Below are positions 35,147 through 44,418 of a stretch of 63,942 nucleotides of DNA, piece after piece; position 1 is the stretch's first letter, and each line of letters starts with the position of its first letter. Made by a program: the position numbers and the translations under genes. The notes beneath the pieces were generated by a model. It searched no databases. It was given only the letters and a program-made list of their open reading frames with translations, and was not told the origin of the DNA. This DNA comes from Bacillus timonensis (lineage in GTDB: Bacteria > Bacillota > Bacilli > Bacillales > Bacillaceae_L), in the NCBI RefSeq assembly GCF_004799755.1, contig NZ_SLUB01000024.1, positions 1 to 63,942 on the forward strand, in the 5' to 3' direction.

Positions 35147-36205
35147 TTAAAAGTAAATTTCAGTCCCCTTCTTACTAGATTCATATATTCCACATAAAAT
35201 TTTCATCATCTCCACTCCATCTTCCACGGGACTAATGGTTTCATTTCCAGTACGACAGCATTCAATAAAATAATCGATTTCGGATTGAAACGCCTTCACA
35301 AAATCAAATGACAAATTGTCAATTTGTGGATTCAGATTAACAATTGTATCGTACTTTTCTGAAAAAATTAGGAGTTCGGGTTCAATTTCTGCCCCACCCT
35401 TTTCTCCAAATAATTTAACAGATATTTCGTCCTTCTTCGCATGAAGTGAAAAACTTACATCAACAAATAATGATGCTCCGTTCTCAAAACGGATAAGAGC
35501 ATTTGCAAGGTCCTCTACTGTATTTTTGGTTGCATCGAAATCTGATGCTTTATAGTAAGATAAGTTTTTAATATTTGATCTGTTTCCAAGTTTATGATAT
35601 GTATTACCACTAATTGTTTTTACTTTTGGCCGCCCCATTAAATACCAGCATATATCAATCATATGAACACCTAAATCAATTAATGGCCCCCCACCGGACC
35701 GTTCTATGTCAGAGAACCAACCTCCTGGATTACCTAATCTACGGATACAAGAGGCTTTCGCATAATAGATATCACCTAATTCATCATTCTGAATAAATTT
35801 TTGAAGAATCTGAGTGTTGCTTGCGTACCGTCGAACAAAACCAACCTGGAGGAGCTTACCAGTTTCCTTTAAAGCTCTTTCAATGGCCAATGCCTCTTCT
35901 ACCGTTTTACATAATGGCTTTTCTACAAGTACGTTCTTGCCAGCTTTAAGTGCAGCAATACTTATTTCAGCATGACTATTGTTCCATGTACATATACTGA
36001 CTGCGTCAATTTCGGGATTAGCTAAAAGCTCATGGTAATCCGTGTATACATGCTCTACACCATATGTCTTTGCTTGTTGTTCTGCCCTTTCAATATTGAG
36101 ATCACAAACTGCAACTATTTTGGCATTTTCATTCTTGGCATAAGAACCAAAATGAAGGTCTGAAATACTTCCCGCACCAATAACTCCAATCTTTATAGGT
36201 TTCAT
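35147..36205 (-). CDS. Gfo/Idh/MocA family oxidoreductase (first of two in the island)
   Basis: A 352-residue NAD(P)-dependent dehydrogenase. The N-terminal Rossmann fold has GVIGAGSISDLHF; LVEKPLC supplies the conserved EKP lysine. The catalytic segment GGGPLIDLGVHMIDICWYLMG keeps Asp and His of the DxGxHxxD motif. Family members oxidise sugars, inositols or keto-sugars, often at C-3. GAGGAGG lies 6 nt before the ATG. Adjacent to the ROK kinase and RpiR regulator. Confidence 0.9.
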   Translation of the reverse strand: MKPIKIGVIGAGSISDLHFGSYAKNENAKIVAVCDLNIERAEQQAKTYGVEHVYTDYHELLANPEIDAVSICTWNNSHAEISIAALKAGKNVLVEKPLCKTVEEALAIERALKETGKLLQVGFVRRYASNTQILQKFIQNDELGDIYYAKASCIRRLGNPGGWFSDIERSGGGPLIDLGVHMIDICWYLMGRPKVKTISGNTYHKLGNRSNIKNLSYYKASDFDATKNTVEDLANALIRFENGASLFVDVSFSLHAKKDEISVKLFGEKGGAEIEPELLIFSEKYDTIVNLNPQIDNLSFDFVKAFQSEIDYFIECCRTGNETISPVEDGVEMMKILCGIYESSKKGTEIYF

Positions 36206-36252
36206 TGTCGATCCTCCTCAAATTGTATATGAGCTTACTGTTTATCCACGTC

Positions 36253-37239
36253 TTATTTAACCCCTACATCTACTCCATACACCCATGGTTGAATGGCCGC
36301 GCCTATTAATCCAGCATCATTACCGAGTTGAGTACCTTTTATCTCAACTGGATCAACAAGGGAACGGATACCCAATTCACCTACTCTCTTTCGAACCTTT
36401 TGAATAAACCATTCACCCTCGTGTAATACACCTCCACCAAGGATGATTAGTGAAGGATTGAAGGTATGGATCATGCTAACTATCGCAAATGAAAGGGCAT
36501 TAATAGCTGTGTTCACCACTTTTTCTGCTACTACATTCCCTGCACTCATTAATTCAAATACAAGTCTACTTGTTACTTCTTCTGGATGTTTTTGATAATA
36601 TAAGAGTTCACTGTTCCCTTCACTTTCAGGATAAGATTTTATTTCTTCCCTCATCATTCTTGCGATTCCCGTTCCTGACGAATAAGTCTCAACACACCCC
36701 TGAAATCCACAATTACATAAAGGTCCATTCATATCAACTGTAATGTGACCTAATTCCGCACCACCACCCCATGCACCTCGAAGTAAATGACCTCCTGTGA
36801 TTACACCACCACCAACGCCTGTGCCTAGAGCGAGGCAGATAAGATTTTCAACATTCCTACCTACACCAAGTTGTTGTTCAGCGAGGGCAAGAACATTTAC
36901 ATCATTTTCTATAAAAATAGGCAAATCGGTTTTCTTTGAAAGAATATCTCTTAATGGAACATCATTCCAATCCTTGATATTTGCTGTTCCAGACAGAACT
37001 TTGCCTTTTTCAAAATCGATTTGTCCAGCAGTACCAATTCCTATGCCAACCAGCTTTTTCCCTTCCATTTTCGCTGTCTCAGATAGGGAAAAAATGATAT
37101 TTTCGAGTAACTGAACAATCGCATCCTTTTTATCTTTAGGTGTGGAAAATGTTTTCTTTATTAAGACACTGCCTTCTCTATTCATAATACCCGCCGCTAT
37201 CTTTGTACCGCCGATATCAATTCCAAGTGAATATTCCAT
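36253..37239 (-). CDS. ROK family sugar kinase (ManNAc/GlcNAc/glucose kinase type)
   Basis: A 328-residue actin-fold kinase. Phosphate-1 motif SLGIDIGGTKIAAG, catalytic Asp in IENDVNVLA, phosphate-2 GTGVGGGVITGG, and the zinc/ROK motif GHITVDMNGPLCNCGFQGCVE (CxCGxxGCxE). Without an N-terminal HTH it is a kinase, not a repressor. With NanE in the same operon the natural guess is N-acetylmannosamine kinase, but ROK specificity cannot be read from sequence alone. GGAGGTG lies before the ATG. Confidence 0.92.
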   Translation of the reverse strand: MEYSLGIDIGGTKIAAGIMNREGSVLIKKTFSTPKDKKDAIVQLLENIIFSLSETAKMEGKKLVGIGIGTAGQIDFEKGKVLSGTANIKDWNDVPLRDILSKKTDLPIFIENDVNVLALAEQQLGVGRNVENLICLALGTGVGGGVITGGHLLRGAWGGGAELGHITVDMNGPLCNCGFQGCVETYSSGTGIARMMREEIKSYPESEGNSELLYYQKHPEEVTSRLVFELMSAGNVVAEKVVNTAINALSFAIVSMIHTFNPSLIILGGGVLHEGEWFIQKVRKRVGELGIRSLVDPVEIKGTQLGNDAGLIGAAIQPWVYGVDVGVK

Positions 37240-37265
37240 TGTTACTCACCTCCACCCACAACTAT

Positions 37266-38060
37266 TTAGAAAGCTAATGAAAGAACCTCAAGAATATCGT
37301 CACATGAATATGCAGCTGTTAAACCGTTAATACGTTTACTTCGCCTACCATCAAAATACCTCTGATCTACTTGGTCTGTGCTTAAAAATTTCATTACTAG
37401 TTCGTATGGTCCATCTAATGTTACAGGCAACACATTTTCTCGATTATCAATTGATTCTTTTATCATTTCTTTTAATTCCCTATATACTAGCTTAGGTGGT
37501 TTAACCAATGCTGCATGTCTTCCCAACCCCTCTTTTGTTTCGTAAGTTCGGACGTTAGGAATTTCCTTACTTGCCTCTCCACACGTCTTATTATCCCCCG
37601 TCACGAAAAGGACGGGTACATTATGTAAGCCAAATATCAGGCTATCAATTCCTATCTCACCAATAGGCCTCCCATTGAGGTGTATAGATTGCCATCCAAG
37701 AGATGTCATTGTATGGTCCCTAACTGCAAATTCAGTTCCACCCATTGCGTGATATCCAATCAACATAGCACCATCAAACGATGAATCCAACCCAGGAAAG
37801 CGATTGGCTACATTTGTTGCCCCCATACAATATCTCGCCCCTTGATGTAATTCTGAAGCGATAAAGTTGTACCCTGTACCATGAGCATCCTTCACGTAAA
37901 TGTCATCAGCACCAGCCTCAATTAGCGCCTCAATCACTACATTTACCTCAGCAGTTAAGAGTTTCCTAGCCTCTTCATAGGCCCGTTCTCCTTTTTTTAA
38001 CTGTTCAGGTAGTAAAACACCTGCGATTCCCTCCATATCAACACTCACATAGATTTTCAT
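37266..38060 (-). CDS. M55 family D-aminopeptidase (DppA-like)
   Basis: A 264-residue zinc peptidase. Residues correspond to DppA of B. subtilis: D8 and E10 in SVDMEGIAG, H60 in KDAHGTG, H104 in GYHAMGG, a histidine near 116 (VRDHTMTS) and a glutamate near 135. M55 enzymes cleave D-amino acids such as D-Ala from short D-peptides. No dpp transporter genes are adjacent; instead the gene is embedded in a sugar cluster, which points to murein-derived peptides or an unrelated amide. Cytosolic, forms decamers in DppA. Confidence 0.92.
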   Translation of the reverse strand: MKIYVSVDMEGIAGVLLPEQLKKGERAYEEARKLLTAEVNVVIEALIEAGADDIYVKDAHGTGYNFIASELHQGARYCMGATNVANRFPGLDSSFDGAMLIGYHAMGGTEFAVRDHTMTSLGWQSIHLNGRPIGEIGIDSLIFGLHNVPVLFVTGDNKTCGEASKEIPNVRTYETKEGLGRHAALVKPPKLVYRELKEMIKESIDNRENVLPVTLDGPYELVMKFLSTDQVDQRYFDGRRSKRINGLTAAYSCDDILEVLSLAF

Positions 38061-38073
38061 AACTAAGCCTACC

Positions 38074-39090
38074 TTACAAGTAAACTTCTTTTTGGGTTTT
38101 AGAAGATTTGTAGATTGACAGGATTAAGTCAACAGCTTTCCTTGCTTCCTCACCAGGCACGATAGGGTCTCGGTCTTCGATAATTGCTTTAGCCATATCT
38201 TCAATAAAATAATAATGGCCAATTGACCTTACGCCTTCAATATTTTCCTGGTCAATGTTTATCTCTTTCGTAATATCTCCTTTTTCCATGGTAATCCACT
38301 CTTGGATGCCATTATCGTTAAAGATAATTGTGCCTTTTTCTCCATAAAGCTCAATTTGAGTATTCCTCTCAGGAAAAACGGAGGTGGTACCTTCAATAAC
38401 TCCAAAAGCTCCGTTCTTGCATTCTAGAACAGACACGGCAGTATCCTCGACCTCAATATTTCTTGATAAAGCAGCCGTTCTTGCAAAGACTTTCGAGACC
38501 CCACCTGTTAACCAAACAAATAGGTCAATCCCGTGGACACCTTGATTCATTAGTGCCCCTCCACCGTCCATTTCCCATGTACCCCGCCAACCAGCACTAT
38601 CATAATAGGCTTGGTCTCGATAATATTTTAAGTAGGCATCACATAGTATCAATTTACCAATCTCATTGTTTAAGATGGCCTTTTTAACTCTTTTGACAAT
38701 GGCCGTGGCTCTTCGCTGGTATACACACCCTAACTTTACCCCTTGTTCCCTACATGTCTCTATCATTTCCGTCATCCGTTCAGACTGTATGTCGAGTGGT
38801 TTCTCACAAAGTATATGTTTTTTAGCTATTGCTGCATCAATGGCAATTTGACCATGTGTCCCGCTAGGTGTACAGATTGAAACGACATCAATATCTTCCA
38901 TCGCGAGAAGTTCTTTATAATCAGATAAATAGGTAGGGACACTAAAAGTTTCGGCAAACCTCCTTGCTGCTTCCAATCTCAAATCAGAAACTGCAACAAG
39001 TTCAGTAAATGGACATGCTTTAATCGCCTCAGCATGTAAAGGAGAAATCACACCACAACCAATGATTCCAAATCTGATTTTTCGAGCCAT
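38074..39090 (-). CDS. Gfo/Idh/MocA family oxidoreductase (second of two in the island)
   Basis: A 338-residue dehydrogenase: GIIGCGVISPLHAEAI, HILCEKPLD, and GGGALMNQGVHGIDLFVWL (Asn in place of the first Asp of the other paralogue, His retained). This NQGVHGIDL form recalls nucleotide-sugar or N-acetyl-hexosamine 3-dehydrogenases of the WlbA type and related catabolic enzymes. The two paralogues are distant, so they probably act on different steps, for instance an oxidation and a later reduction. AGGAGGA lies upstream of the ATG. Confidence 0.9.
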   Translation of the reverse strand: MARKIRFGIIGCGVISPLHAEAIKACPFTELVAVSDLRLEAARRFAETFSVPTYLSDYKELLAMEDIDVVSICTPSGTHGQIAIDAAIAKKHILCEKPLDIQSERMTEMIETCREQGVKLGCVYQRRATAIVKRVKKAILNNEIGKLILCDAYLKYYRDQAYYDSAGWRGTWEMDGGGALMNQGVHGIDLFVWLTGGVSKVFARTAALSRNIEVEDTAVSVLECKNGAFGVIEGTTSVFPERNTQIELYGEKGTIIFNDNGIQEWITMEKGDITKEINIDQENIEGVRSIGHYYFIEDMAKAIIEDRDPIVPGEEARKAVDLILSIYKSSKTQKEVYL

Positions 39091-39102
39091 TTTATCCTCC
39101 TG

Positions 39103-40227
39103 CTATACTTGAGTTTTATACGTTTCAAGCTTATTAAAATCTACTACGCACCCGATACCATATCCTGAAGGTAGTAAGATTGATCCCATCTCAATATCTC
39201 CTTTGTTCTGAATCGGATCATCCGTTAGGAAAAACGGTCCATTCAAATCCGAAGGAAGAGTGATTCCTAAATAATTGAACAAGTGTGCACTACTTGTGAG
39301 TCCTAAAGACGATTCTGTTAAACCACCGCCAAGTAAACCAAGGTTTGCTTCTTTTGAAATTTCTCCTGCTAATTTTGCACCAGTAATGCCTCCCATTTTG
39401 GTGAGTTTAATCACAGCATAATCACATGCTTCTAAACGAATAGCTTGTAACACGTCACTTGGACTCCAAATACTCTCGTCTAAAGCAATAGGTACTGACG
39501 TTTTTCTTCTCAATTCTCGATGACCTAGCAAATCATTTGCTTTTAAGGGCTGTTCAAAAACGTCCACACCGATTATTTCCATTTTTTTTGCTGCTTTTAT
39601 TGCTTCGGGTAGAGTATAACCTTGATTAGCGTCAACCCTTAAAAAGAGATTGGGGGCTTCTGCTCTCACTGTTTCTAACACTTCCATATCAAAATCAACA
39701 TTGAATCCGATTTTCACATCAACCGCTTTAAAACCATTCTCACTTGCATATTTGGCTTTACCTGCAGCCTCATTAATGTTACTTGTACTAATGAGATAAG
39801 ACAGGTCAATTTTTTCACTTGACCTACCAAGCAATATTTCAGCCAATGATTTCTTGGAACTTTTCCCCATCAGGTCATAAAGCGCCATATCAACAGCTGC
39901 TTTGCAAATGGGCTGTCCCTTGGAGATTCCAGAAGAAATTTCCTTGTCAATTATTTCATGTAAAGTAGTGAGGTCATCACCCCTCTTTCCAATAATTGCA
40001 GGTTTAATATATTTTTGAAGGGTTGAAACAACAGACTCCATCGTTTCATAGCTCCATCTATGGCTAGGTCTAGCCTCGCCCCATCCCTCGATGCCGTCCT
40101 CAGAAATAATCTTCACATAAACATGTGGTGCACCTTGATTACCGTCTCCTACTGTCCCTCCTGAAATTTGAAAACTTTGTTTCATCGGTAATAATAAAGG
40201 AAAGACTTCGAGGTCCTTAATAATCAT
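39103..40227 (-). CDS. Enolase superfamily (MLE/dipeptide epimerase-like) enzyme
   Basis: A 374-residue mandelate racemase/muconate lactonising-type protein. Metal ligands: Asp in RVDANQGY, Glu in DVFEQPL, Asp in ALDESIWS. The opposite-face lysine lies in VIKLTKMGG. The canonical KxK of the second strand reads DVK (KAVDVKIGF), so the first lysine is replaced by Asp. C-terminal SDLNGPFFLTDDP resembles dipeptide epimerases and cycloisomerases. L-Ala-D/L-Glu epimerase fits the neighbouring D-aminopeptidase but is not proven. The ATG at 40227 has GAGGTG 6 nt upstream, overlapping the end of nanE. Confidence 0.85.
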   Translation of the reverse strand: MIIKDLEVFPLLLPMKQSFQISGGTVGDGNQGAPHVYVKIISEDGIEGWGEARPSHRWSYETMESVVSTLQKYIKPAIIGKRGDDLTTLHEIIDKEISSGISKGQPICKAAVDMALYDLMGKSSKKSLAEILLGRSSEKIDLSYLISTSNINEAAGKAKYASENGFKAVDVKIGFNVDFDMEVLETVRAEAPNLFLRVDANQGYTLPEAIKAAKKMEIIGVDVFEQPLKANDLLGHRELRRKTSVPIALDESIWSPSDVLQAIRLEACDYAVIKLTKMGGITGAKLAGEISKEANLGLLGGGLTESSLGLTSSAHLFNYLGITLPSDLNGPFFLTDDPIQNKGDIEMGSILLPSGYGIGCVVDFNKLETYKTQV

Positions 40228-40237
40228 TTTTATCACC

Positions 40238-40942
40238 TCATAAATTCTTTAATTCTGCTTTTTTAATTCCATCTACAAATTTCTTCGTTATTTCCTGCGG
40301 CCTCGTAATTGCAGATCCTACAACTATTGAATGGGCACCATTTTCAAAGGCCATAAGTGCCTCTTCCGGGGTAGAGATTCTACCCTCAGCAATAATTGGC
40401 ACTTTACAACTAGAAGTAAGCTCCTTGATGAGTTCAAAATCAGGTCCTTCAATTTGGGGACTATATGGCGTATATCCTGAGAGTGTAGTAGAAATGAGAT
40501 CACACCCTGCTTCAACTGCAGCAATACCTTCTGCAGCAGTTGATACATCAGCCATGATTAAACTAGTACTATGATTTCTTATATACCAAACCAAATCGTT
40601 GAAAGTAACTCCGTTTGGTCGCTCCCGAAACGTTGCATCAAGGGTGATCACATCCGTTTCAGACTCTATTAGCTCCTTAACTTCCTTTAAAGTAGGTGTT
40701 ATAAACACACCGCTTTCCGGATAATTTCTTTTTATGATCCCAATCGTAGGTAACCCTGTCGCTTTTCGAATGGCAATGATATCTTCTTTTCCATTTGCAC
40801 GTATCGCTACAGCTCCACCCATTTTCGCGGCAACACCCATTTTAGCCATGTACATCGCCCCATGTAATGGCTCATTCTCTAAAGCCTGACACGATACGAT
40901 TAATTGTTTATATATTAAGTTCAAAAACTCTTGTTTCTTCAT
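40238..40942 (-). CDS. nanE: N-acylglucosamine-6-phosphate 2-epimerase (NanE)
   Basis: A 234-residue TIM barrel converting ManNAc-6-P to GlcNAc-6-P. Family marks: SCQALENEPLHG, AVAIRANG, GIIKRNY with the catalytic lysine, ITLDATFRERP, and PIIAEGRI with the catalytic glutamate. Full length. No NanA lyase or sialic acid importer is nearby, so ManNAc must come from another source. First gene of a tightly spaced run (gaps 10-26 nt) with the epimerase, dehydrogenase, peptidase and kinase. The second ATG is favoured because AAGGGGG lies 5 nt upstream. Confidence 0.93.
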   Translation of the reverse strand: MKKQEFLNLIYKQLIVSCQALENEPLHGAMYMAKMGVAAKMGGAVAIRANGKEDIIAIRKATGLPTIGIIKRNYPESGVFITPTLKEVKELIESETDVITLDATFRERPNGVTFNDLVWYIRNHSTSLIMADVSTAAEGIAAVEAGCDLISTTLSGYTPYSPQIEGPDFELIKELTSSCKVPIIAEGRISTPEEALMAFENGAHSIVVGSAITRPQEITKKFVDGIKKAELKNL

Positions 40943-40977
40943 CATTTCCCCCTTTTATTCGAATCGGTCCAATTCAT

Positions 40978-41024
40978 TGAAAGAATAATCCACCTTCAAA
41001 ATACCAAAAAGGATTATTTCTTCA
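40978..41024. promoter_or_regulatory. Long inverted repeat upstream of nanE
   Basis: TGAAAGAATAATCC (40978-40991) and GGATTATTTCTTCA (41011-41024) match at 12 of 14 positions in inverted orientation. The right arm shares ATTATTnCTTCAC with the substrate-binding-protein promoter at 44420. Possible RpiR operator. Confidence 0.45.
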
Positions 41025-41047
41025 CTCTTAACCAAAAAAAGTACATG

Positions 41048-41077
41048 AATTACTTAAATATAGTTTGTTAAGTAATT
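41048..41077. promoter_or_regulatory. Perfect 10-bp inverted repeat between the permease and nanE
   Basis: AATTACTTAA (41048-41057) and TTAAGTAATT (41068-41077), spacer 10. Either a weak terminator of the ABC genes or an operator of the nanE transcript; no T run follows directly. Confidence 0.4.
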
Positions 41078-41108
41078 GGATACGAATAGAATTTTTGCTG
41101 GGTAAATT

Positions 41109-42008
41109 TTACCCTTTAACTGCACTGCTATAGGCGCCTTTAATAAAGTAATTTTGAAAAGCTACAAAAACTATTAATATTGGTATAAGGGCAATTATTG
41201 CACCAGCAGATACCAAGCGAGTATTCGTTACAAAGGCTCCTTTTAAGTCATATAAGCCCACTGTTAACGGATATGTGTTTGGATCCTGTAAAACAAGGAG
41301 CGGCCATAAGAAATTATTCCATGAACCTATGAAACTCAAAATGGCTAGAGTCGCAAGCATTGGCTTTACCATTGGAATCATGATATACCACCATATTTGC
41401 CAAGGTTTTGCACCATCGATAATGGCAGATTCGTCTATTTCCTTAGGGATACCCATAAATGCTTGCCTCATCAAAAAGATACCAAATGCGGAAACAGCCC
41501 CTGGTAAGATAACACCAGAAAACGAACCGATTAAGTGAAGTTTCTCTAGGATTAAATAAATCGGTATCATTGTTACTTCTCCTGGAATCATCATTGTGGA
41601 TAGAATGACTAAAAACACTATGTTTTTTCCTTTAAAATTCATTCGGGCTAACGGAAAAGCGGCTAGCGAACAGAATATTAATGGTAAAAGAACTCCCCAA
41701 AAAGCTAATATTGTACTATTCCATAAATAAAGAGGAATTGGGAGTGTATTCCATACTGTAATAAAATTATCTAAGGTGATATTTTCAGGAATAAACTGAG
41801 GAGGAAATGAAAAGATCGCTTCATTTTGTCCCTTTAATGCAGTCGATACTGACCATAGAAAAGGAACAATCATAGCAACCATTATGACGCTCAAAAAGAA
41901 ATAGGAGATAATTAGGCGACTAATCTTCCGTTTACTCGGTAGATTCCGAAACTGCCTTTTTGGTTTAATGTCCGGTCCTGTACTGGTGTTTGTTTGTGTA
42001 GGGTGCAT
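41109..42008 (-). CDS. Carbohydrate ABC transporter permease (MalG/AraQ-type)
   Basis: A 299-residue CUT1 permease with six helices. The EAA loop is ESAIIDGAKPWQIWWYIMIPMVKP near 205-228. An N-terminal basic segment precedes the first helix. Partner of the upstream MalF-type permease, 16 nt away. No ATPase gene occurs in the cluster; CUT1 importers in Bacillus usually share MsmX. Confidence 0.92.
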   Translation of the reverse strand: MHPTQTNTSTGPDIKPKRQFRNLPSKRKISRLIISYFFLSVIMVAMIVPFLWSVSTALKGQNEAIFSFPPQFIPENITLDNFITVWNTLPIPLYLWNSTILAFWGVLLPLIFCSLAAFPLARMNFKGKNIVFLVILSTMMIPGEVTMIPIYLILEKLHLIGSFSGVILPGAVSAFGIFLMRQAFMGIPKEIDESAIIDGAKPWQIWWYIMIPMVKPMLATLAILSFIGSWNNFLWPLLVLQDPNTYPLTVGLYDLKGAFVTNTRLVSAGAIIALIPILIVFVAFQNYFIKGAYSSAVKG

Positions 42009-42024
42009 ATACTACTCTACCTCC

Positions 42025-42879
42025 TTAAGACGGGTTATCCAATGTCCGTTTATTTAACAAAGTCAAAATGAGTATAATAATAAATAGAATAAAAGAAATC
42101 GCACTCGCATATCCCATTTCCAATTGCCTAAATGCTTTTTCAAAAACGATGAACACCACTGTTTTGGATGCACCTATTGGTCCGCCATCCGTCATTGTTA
42201 ACATTAAGGTAAATTCCTTGAACGCTGACATTGTTGATATGACGGCCGTAAAAAATATAATAGGCTTCAACATAGGAAACGTAATGTGAATATGTTTCTT
42301 CCAAAACCCTGCCCCATCTAATTCAGCTGCCTCGTACAAATCTGTGGGCACCGATTGAAGTCCTGCTAGATAAAAAAGCATATAGTAACCCAAGCCTTGC
42401 CATATCGTTACAATCGCTAGACTAATCATTACGAATTTCCTACTTGTTAACCAATCAATCGGATTTATTCCAATAAGGCTTAATAAATAATTGAAGATTC
42501 CGTCACTTGCAAATAACCAATTCCATAAAATTGCTGTAATGACAACAGAAACAAGTGCTGGGAAGTAATACGTTAATCGAAATAACTTAATACCAATTAA
42601 TTGTTGATTAACGAGAATGGCCAGAAAAACGGGTAGAACGACTAATGCAGGTGTAACTAAAATCCAATAATACGCCGTATTTTTTAAGGCATTCCAAAAC
42701 TCTTCATCTTTAAAGGCTCGAATGAAATTTTCAAGCCCAACCCAATCTACCGTCCCCATGAATACATTGTAGTCAGTAAAACTAAGTCCTAACGCTGCTA
42801 GCGCTGGAAGTAAGGTAAACGTCGTTAACAATATACCGGTTGGCAAAAGAAACATCCAAGCGTGTCTTGCTTTATACAT
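42025..42879 (-). CDS. Carbohydrate ABC transporter permease (MalF/UgpA-type)
   Basis: A 284-residue CUT1 permease with six helices. The EAA loop is LYEAAELDGAGFWKKHIHITFPMLKP near 181-206. It heterodimerises with the downstream MalG-type permease. Separated from the binding-protein gene by a hairpin, a common way to lower permease expression relative to the binding protein. Confidence 0.92.
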   Translation of the reverse strand: MYKARHAWMFLLPTGILLTTFTLLPALAALGLSFTDYNVFMGTVDWVGLENFIRAFKDEEFWNALKNTAYYWILVTPALVVLPVFLAILVNQQLIGIKLFRLTYYFPALVSVVITAILWNWLFASDGIFNYLLSLIGINPIDWLTSRKFVMISLAIVTIWQGLGYYMLFYLAGLQSVPTDLYEAAELDGAGFWKKHIHITFPMLKPIIFFTAVISTMSAFKEFTLMLTMTDGGPIGASKTVVFIVFEKAFRQLEMGYASAISFILFIIILILTLLNKRTLDNPS

Positions 42880-42973
42880 ACAATCACTCCTACCATAGTC
42901 CGAATGCTAGTCGGTTTTAACCAAGCTACTAATTTCAGCCTAATTTAGTAACTAGTTAATCCTTAGAAAAGAA

Positions 42974-43006
42974 GGCATTCACTATGCCTAAGCAATCATG
43001 AATGCC
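42974..43006 (-). terminator. Hairpin between binding-protein and permease genes
   Basis: A perfect 8-bp stem GGCATTCA/TGAATGCC with a 17-nt loop; on the minus strand it is followed by TTCTTTTC. Likely partial terminator or mRNA-stabilising hairpin. Confidence 0.6.
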
Positions 43007-43060
43007 ATAGATAATTACTATTGTTCTATTAATTAAATGATGCTAGGTTTTTGATGTATG

Positions 43061-44344
43061 TTATTTCGTCTTAAGAAGCTCATTAATTTTTGCTTCAGCG
43101 TCTTCAATCGCTTTCTGTGGATCTTTATCTTCTAATAAGACCTTATGGAATTCTTCATTGACAGCCTTATTAATTTCTGAAATATTCTCAACAGGAGCAA
43201 ACATATCCTTTGCAATATCTAACTGTTTTGCAGCATAAAATTTACCTTTTTCTGCAGGATCATCCGAATTTTCACCTTGGGTAAAGAATTCATCAGCTGC
43301 AGCTTCTTTTACCGATGGAAGAATTGCCACAATCTTACTGAATGCTAACTGGCTTTCAGCGTTTGTAACAAACTTAGCAAATTTAACTGCCTCATCAGGA
43401 GCCTTTGATTTTGCAGAAACCGCAATGTTCATAATCGAAACATGTCTAAAACCTGACGAACCAACGATGGCTGGTGCCGCATCAGATTTTTCATATACTT
43501 CTGGGGATAAATCTTTAACCTGGCGATAAAGTTGCGGTCCAGTGCCCCACCATGCCATTTTCTCTTGTGCATACCACTCGTTTGGTTTTGCTTGAGCTAA
43601 CAAGATTTCTTTAGGAATCAAGCCTTTATCAAAACGCTCTTTAAAAGTCTTAAATACTTCAACCGCCTCAGGCGTATTAATGGCAGCACTCTTCAAGTCT
43701 TCTGAAACTAATGGAATACCATTCTGTGGTAAGAATAAATGAATGTCAATTGGTGTATTTCCATATACCCCCAACTTGTCATAAAGAATCTCCGACATTT
43801 CCCAAGCTTCTTCTTCACTTGCAGGCGGATGGTCAATACCTGCTTTTTCTAATAATTCCTTATTGTATAAAAGACCACCAGTTGATAGATACCAAGGAAG
43901 AGCATATGTTTTGTCACCTAAATTTCCTGCTTCCCATACACCTTCAAAGAAATCATCTTTAACATCTGCTGCTTTTTCTGTAAGATCTAGAACAGCACCA
44001 ACAGCTGCAAGCTTCTTAAGATAGTCTGTGTTTAAATTCATAACATCAGCAAGCTGTCCAGAAGCTGCAGCAGTTAATGTCTTTTGTTCAACAGTATCGT
44101 ATGGAATATCTTCCCACACAACCGTTACTCCAGGATTTTCACCTTCGAACTGGTCAATTAAACCGTTTATGTAATCATCAAATGTAGGGCTTAGCGAAAT
44201 CGTCCAAAACTTAATTTCAACATTCTTTTCCTCATCTTTGTTACCTTCGTTATCTTTCCCTGTACTTTCATTTTTCGAACAGGCAGTTGCAACAAAAAGC
44301 ATTAAAACGATCAACAACATTGAAAGCCTTTTCATTCTTTTCAA
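43061..44344 (-). CDS. Sugar ABC transporter substrate-binding lipoprotein
   Basis: A 427-residue extracellular lipoprotein. The signal peptide ends in lipobox FVATAC with Cys22 as lipidation site, then an acidic linker and an SBP type 1 fold (KFWTISLSP, GENPGVTVVWEDIPYDTVEQK). It captures an oligosaccharide or muropeptide-type ligand and feeds the two permeases. The start is TTG at 44344 because GGGGGA lies 7 nt upstream; the ATG nine bases later is 16 nt away. A strong promoter lies upstream (44441-44469). Confidence 0.93.
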   Translation of the reverse strand: MKRMKRLSMLLIVLMLFVATACSKNESTGKDNEGNKDEEKNVEIKFWTISLSPTFDDYINGLIDQFEGENPGVTVVWEDIPYDTVEQKTLTAAASGQLADVMNLNTDYLKKLAAVGAVLDLTEKAADVKDDFFEGVWEAGNLGDKTYALPWYLSTGGLLYNKELLEKAGIDHPPASEEEAWEMSEILYDKLGVYGNTPIDIHLFLPQNGIPLVSEDLKSAAINTPEAVEVFKTFKERFDKGLIPKEILLAQAKPNEWYAQEKMAWWGTGPQLYRQVKDLSPEVYEKSDAAPAIVGSSGFRHVSIMNIAVSAKSKAPDEAVKFAKFVTNAESQLAFSKIVAILPSVKEAAADEFFTQGENSDDPAEKGKFYAAKQLDIAKDMFAPVENISEINKAVNEEFHKVLLEDKDPQKAIEDAEAKINELLKTK

Positions 44345-44418
44345 TTCGATTTCCCCCTTTTTTAATTGAAGATGATTTCACAACCTGTGAAACTTTGCTC
44401 CAAAATAACATGTTGAAA

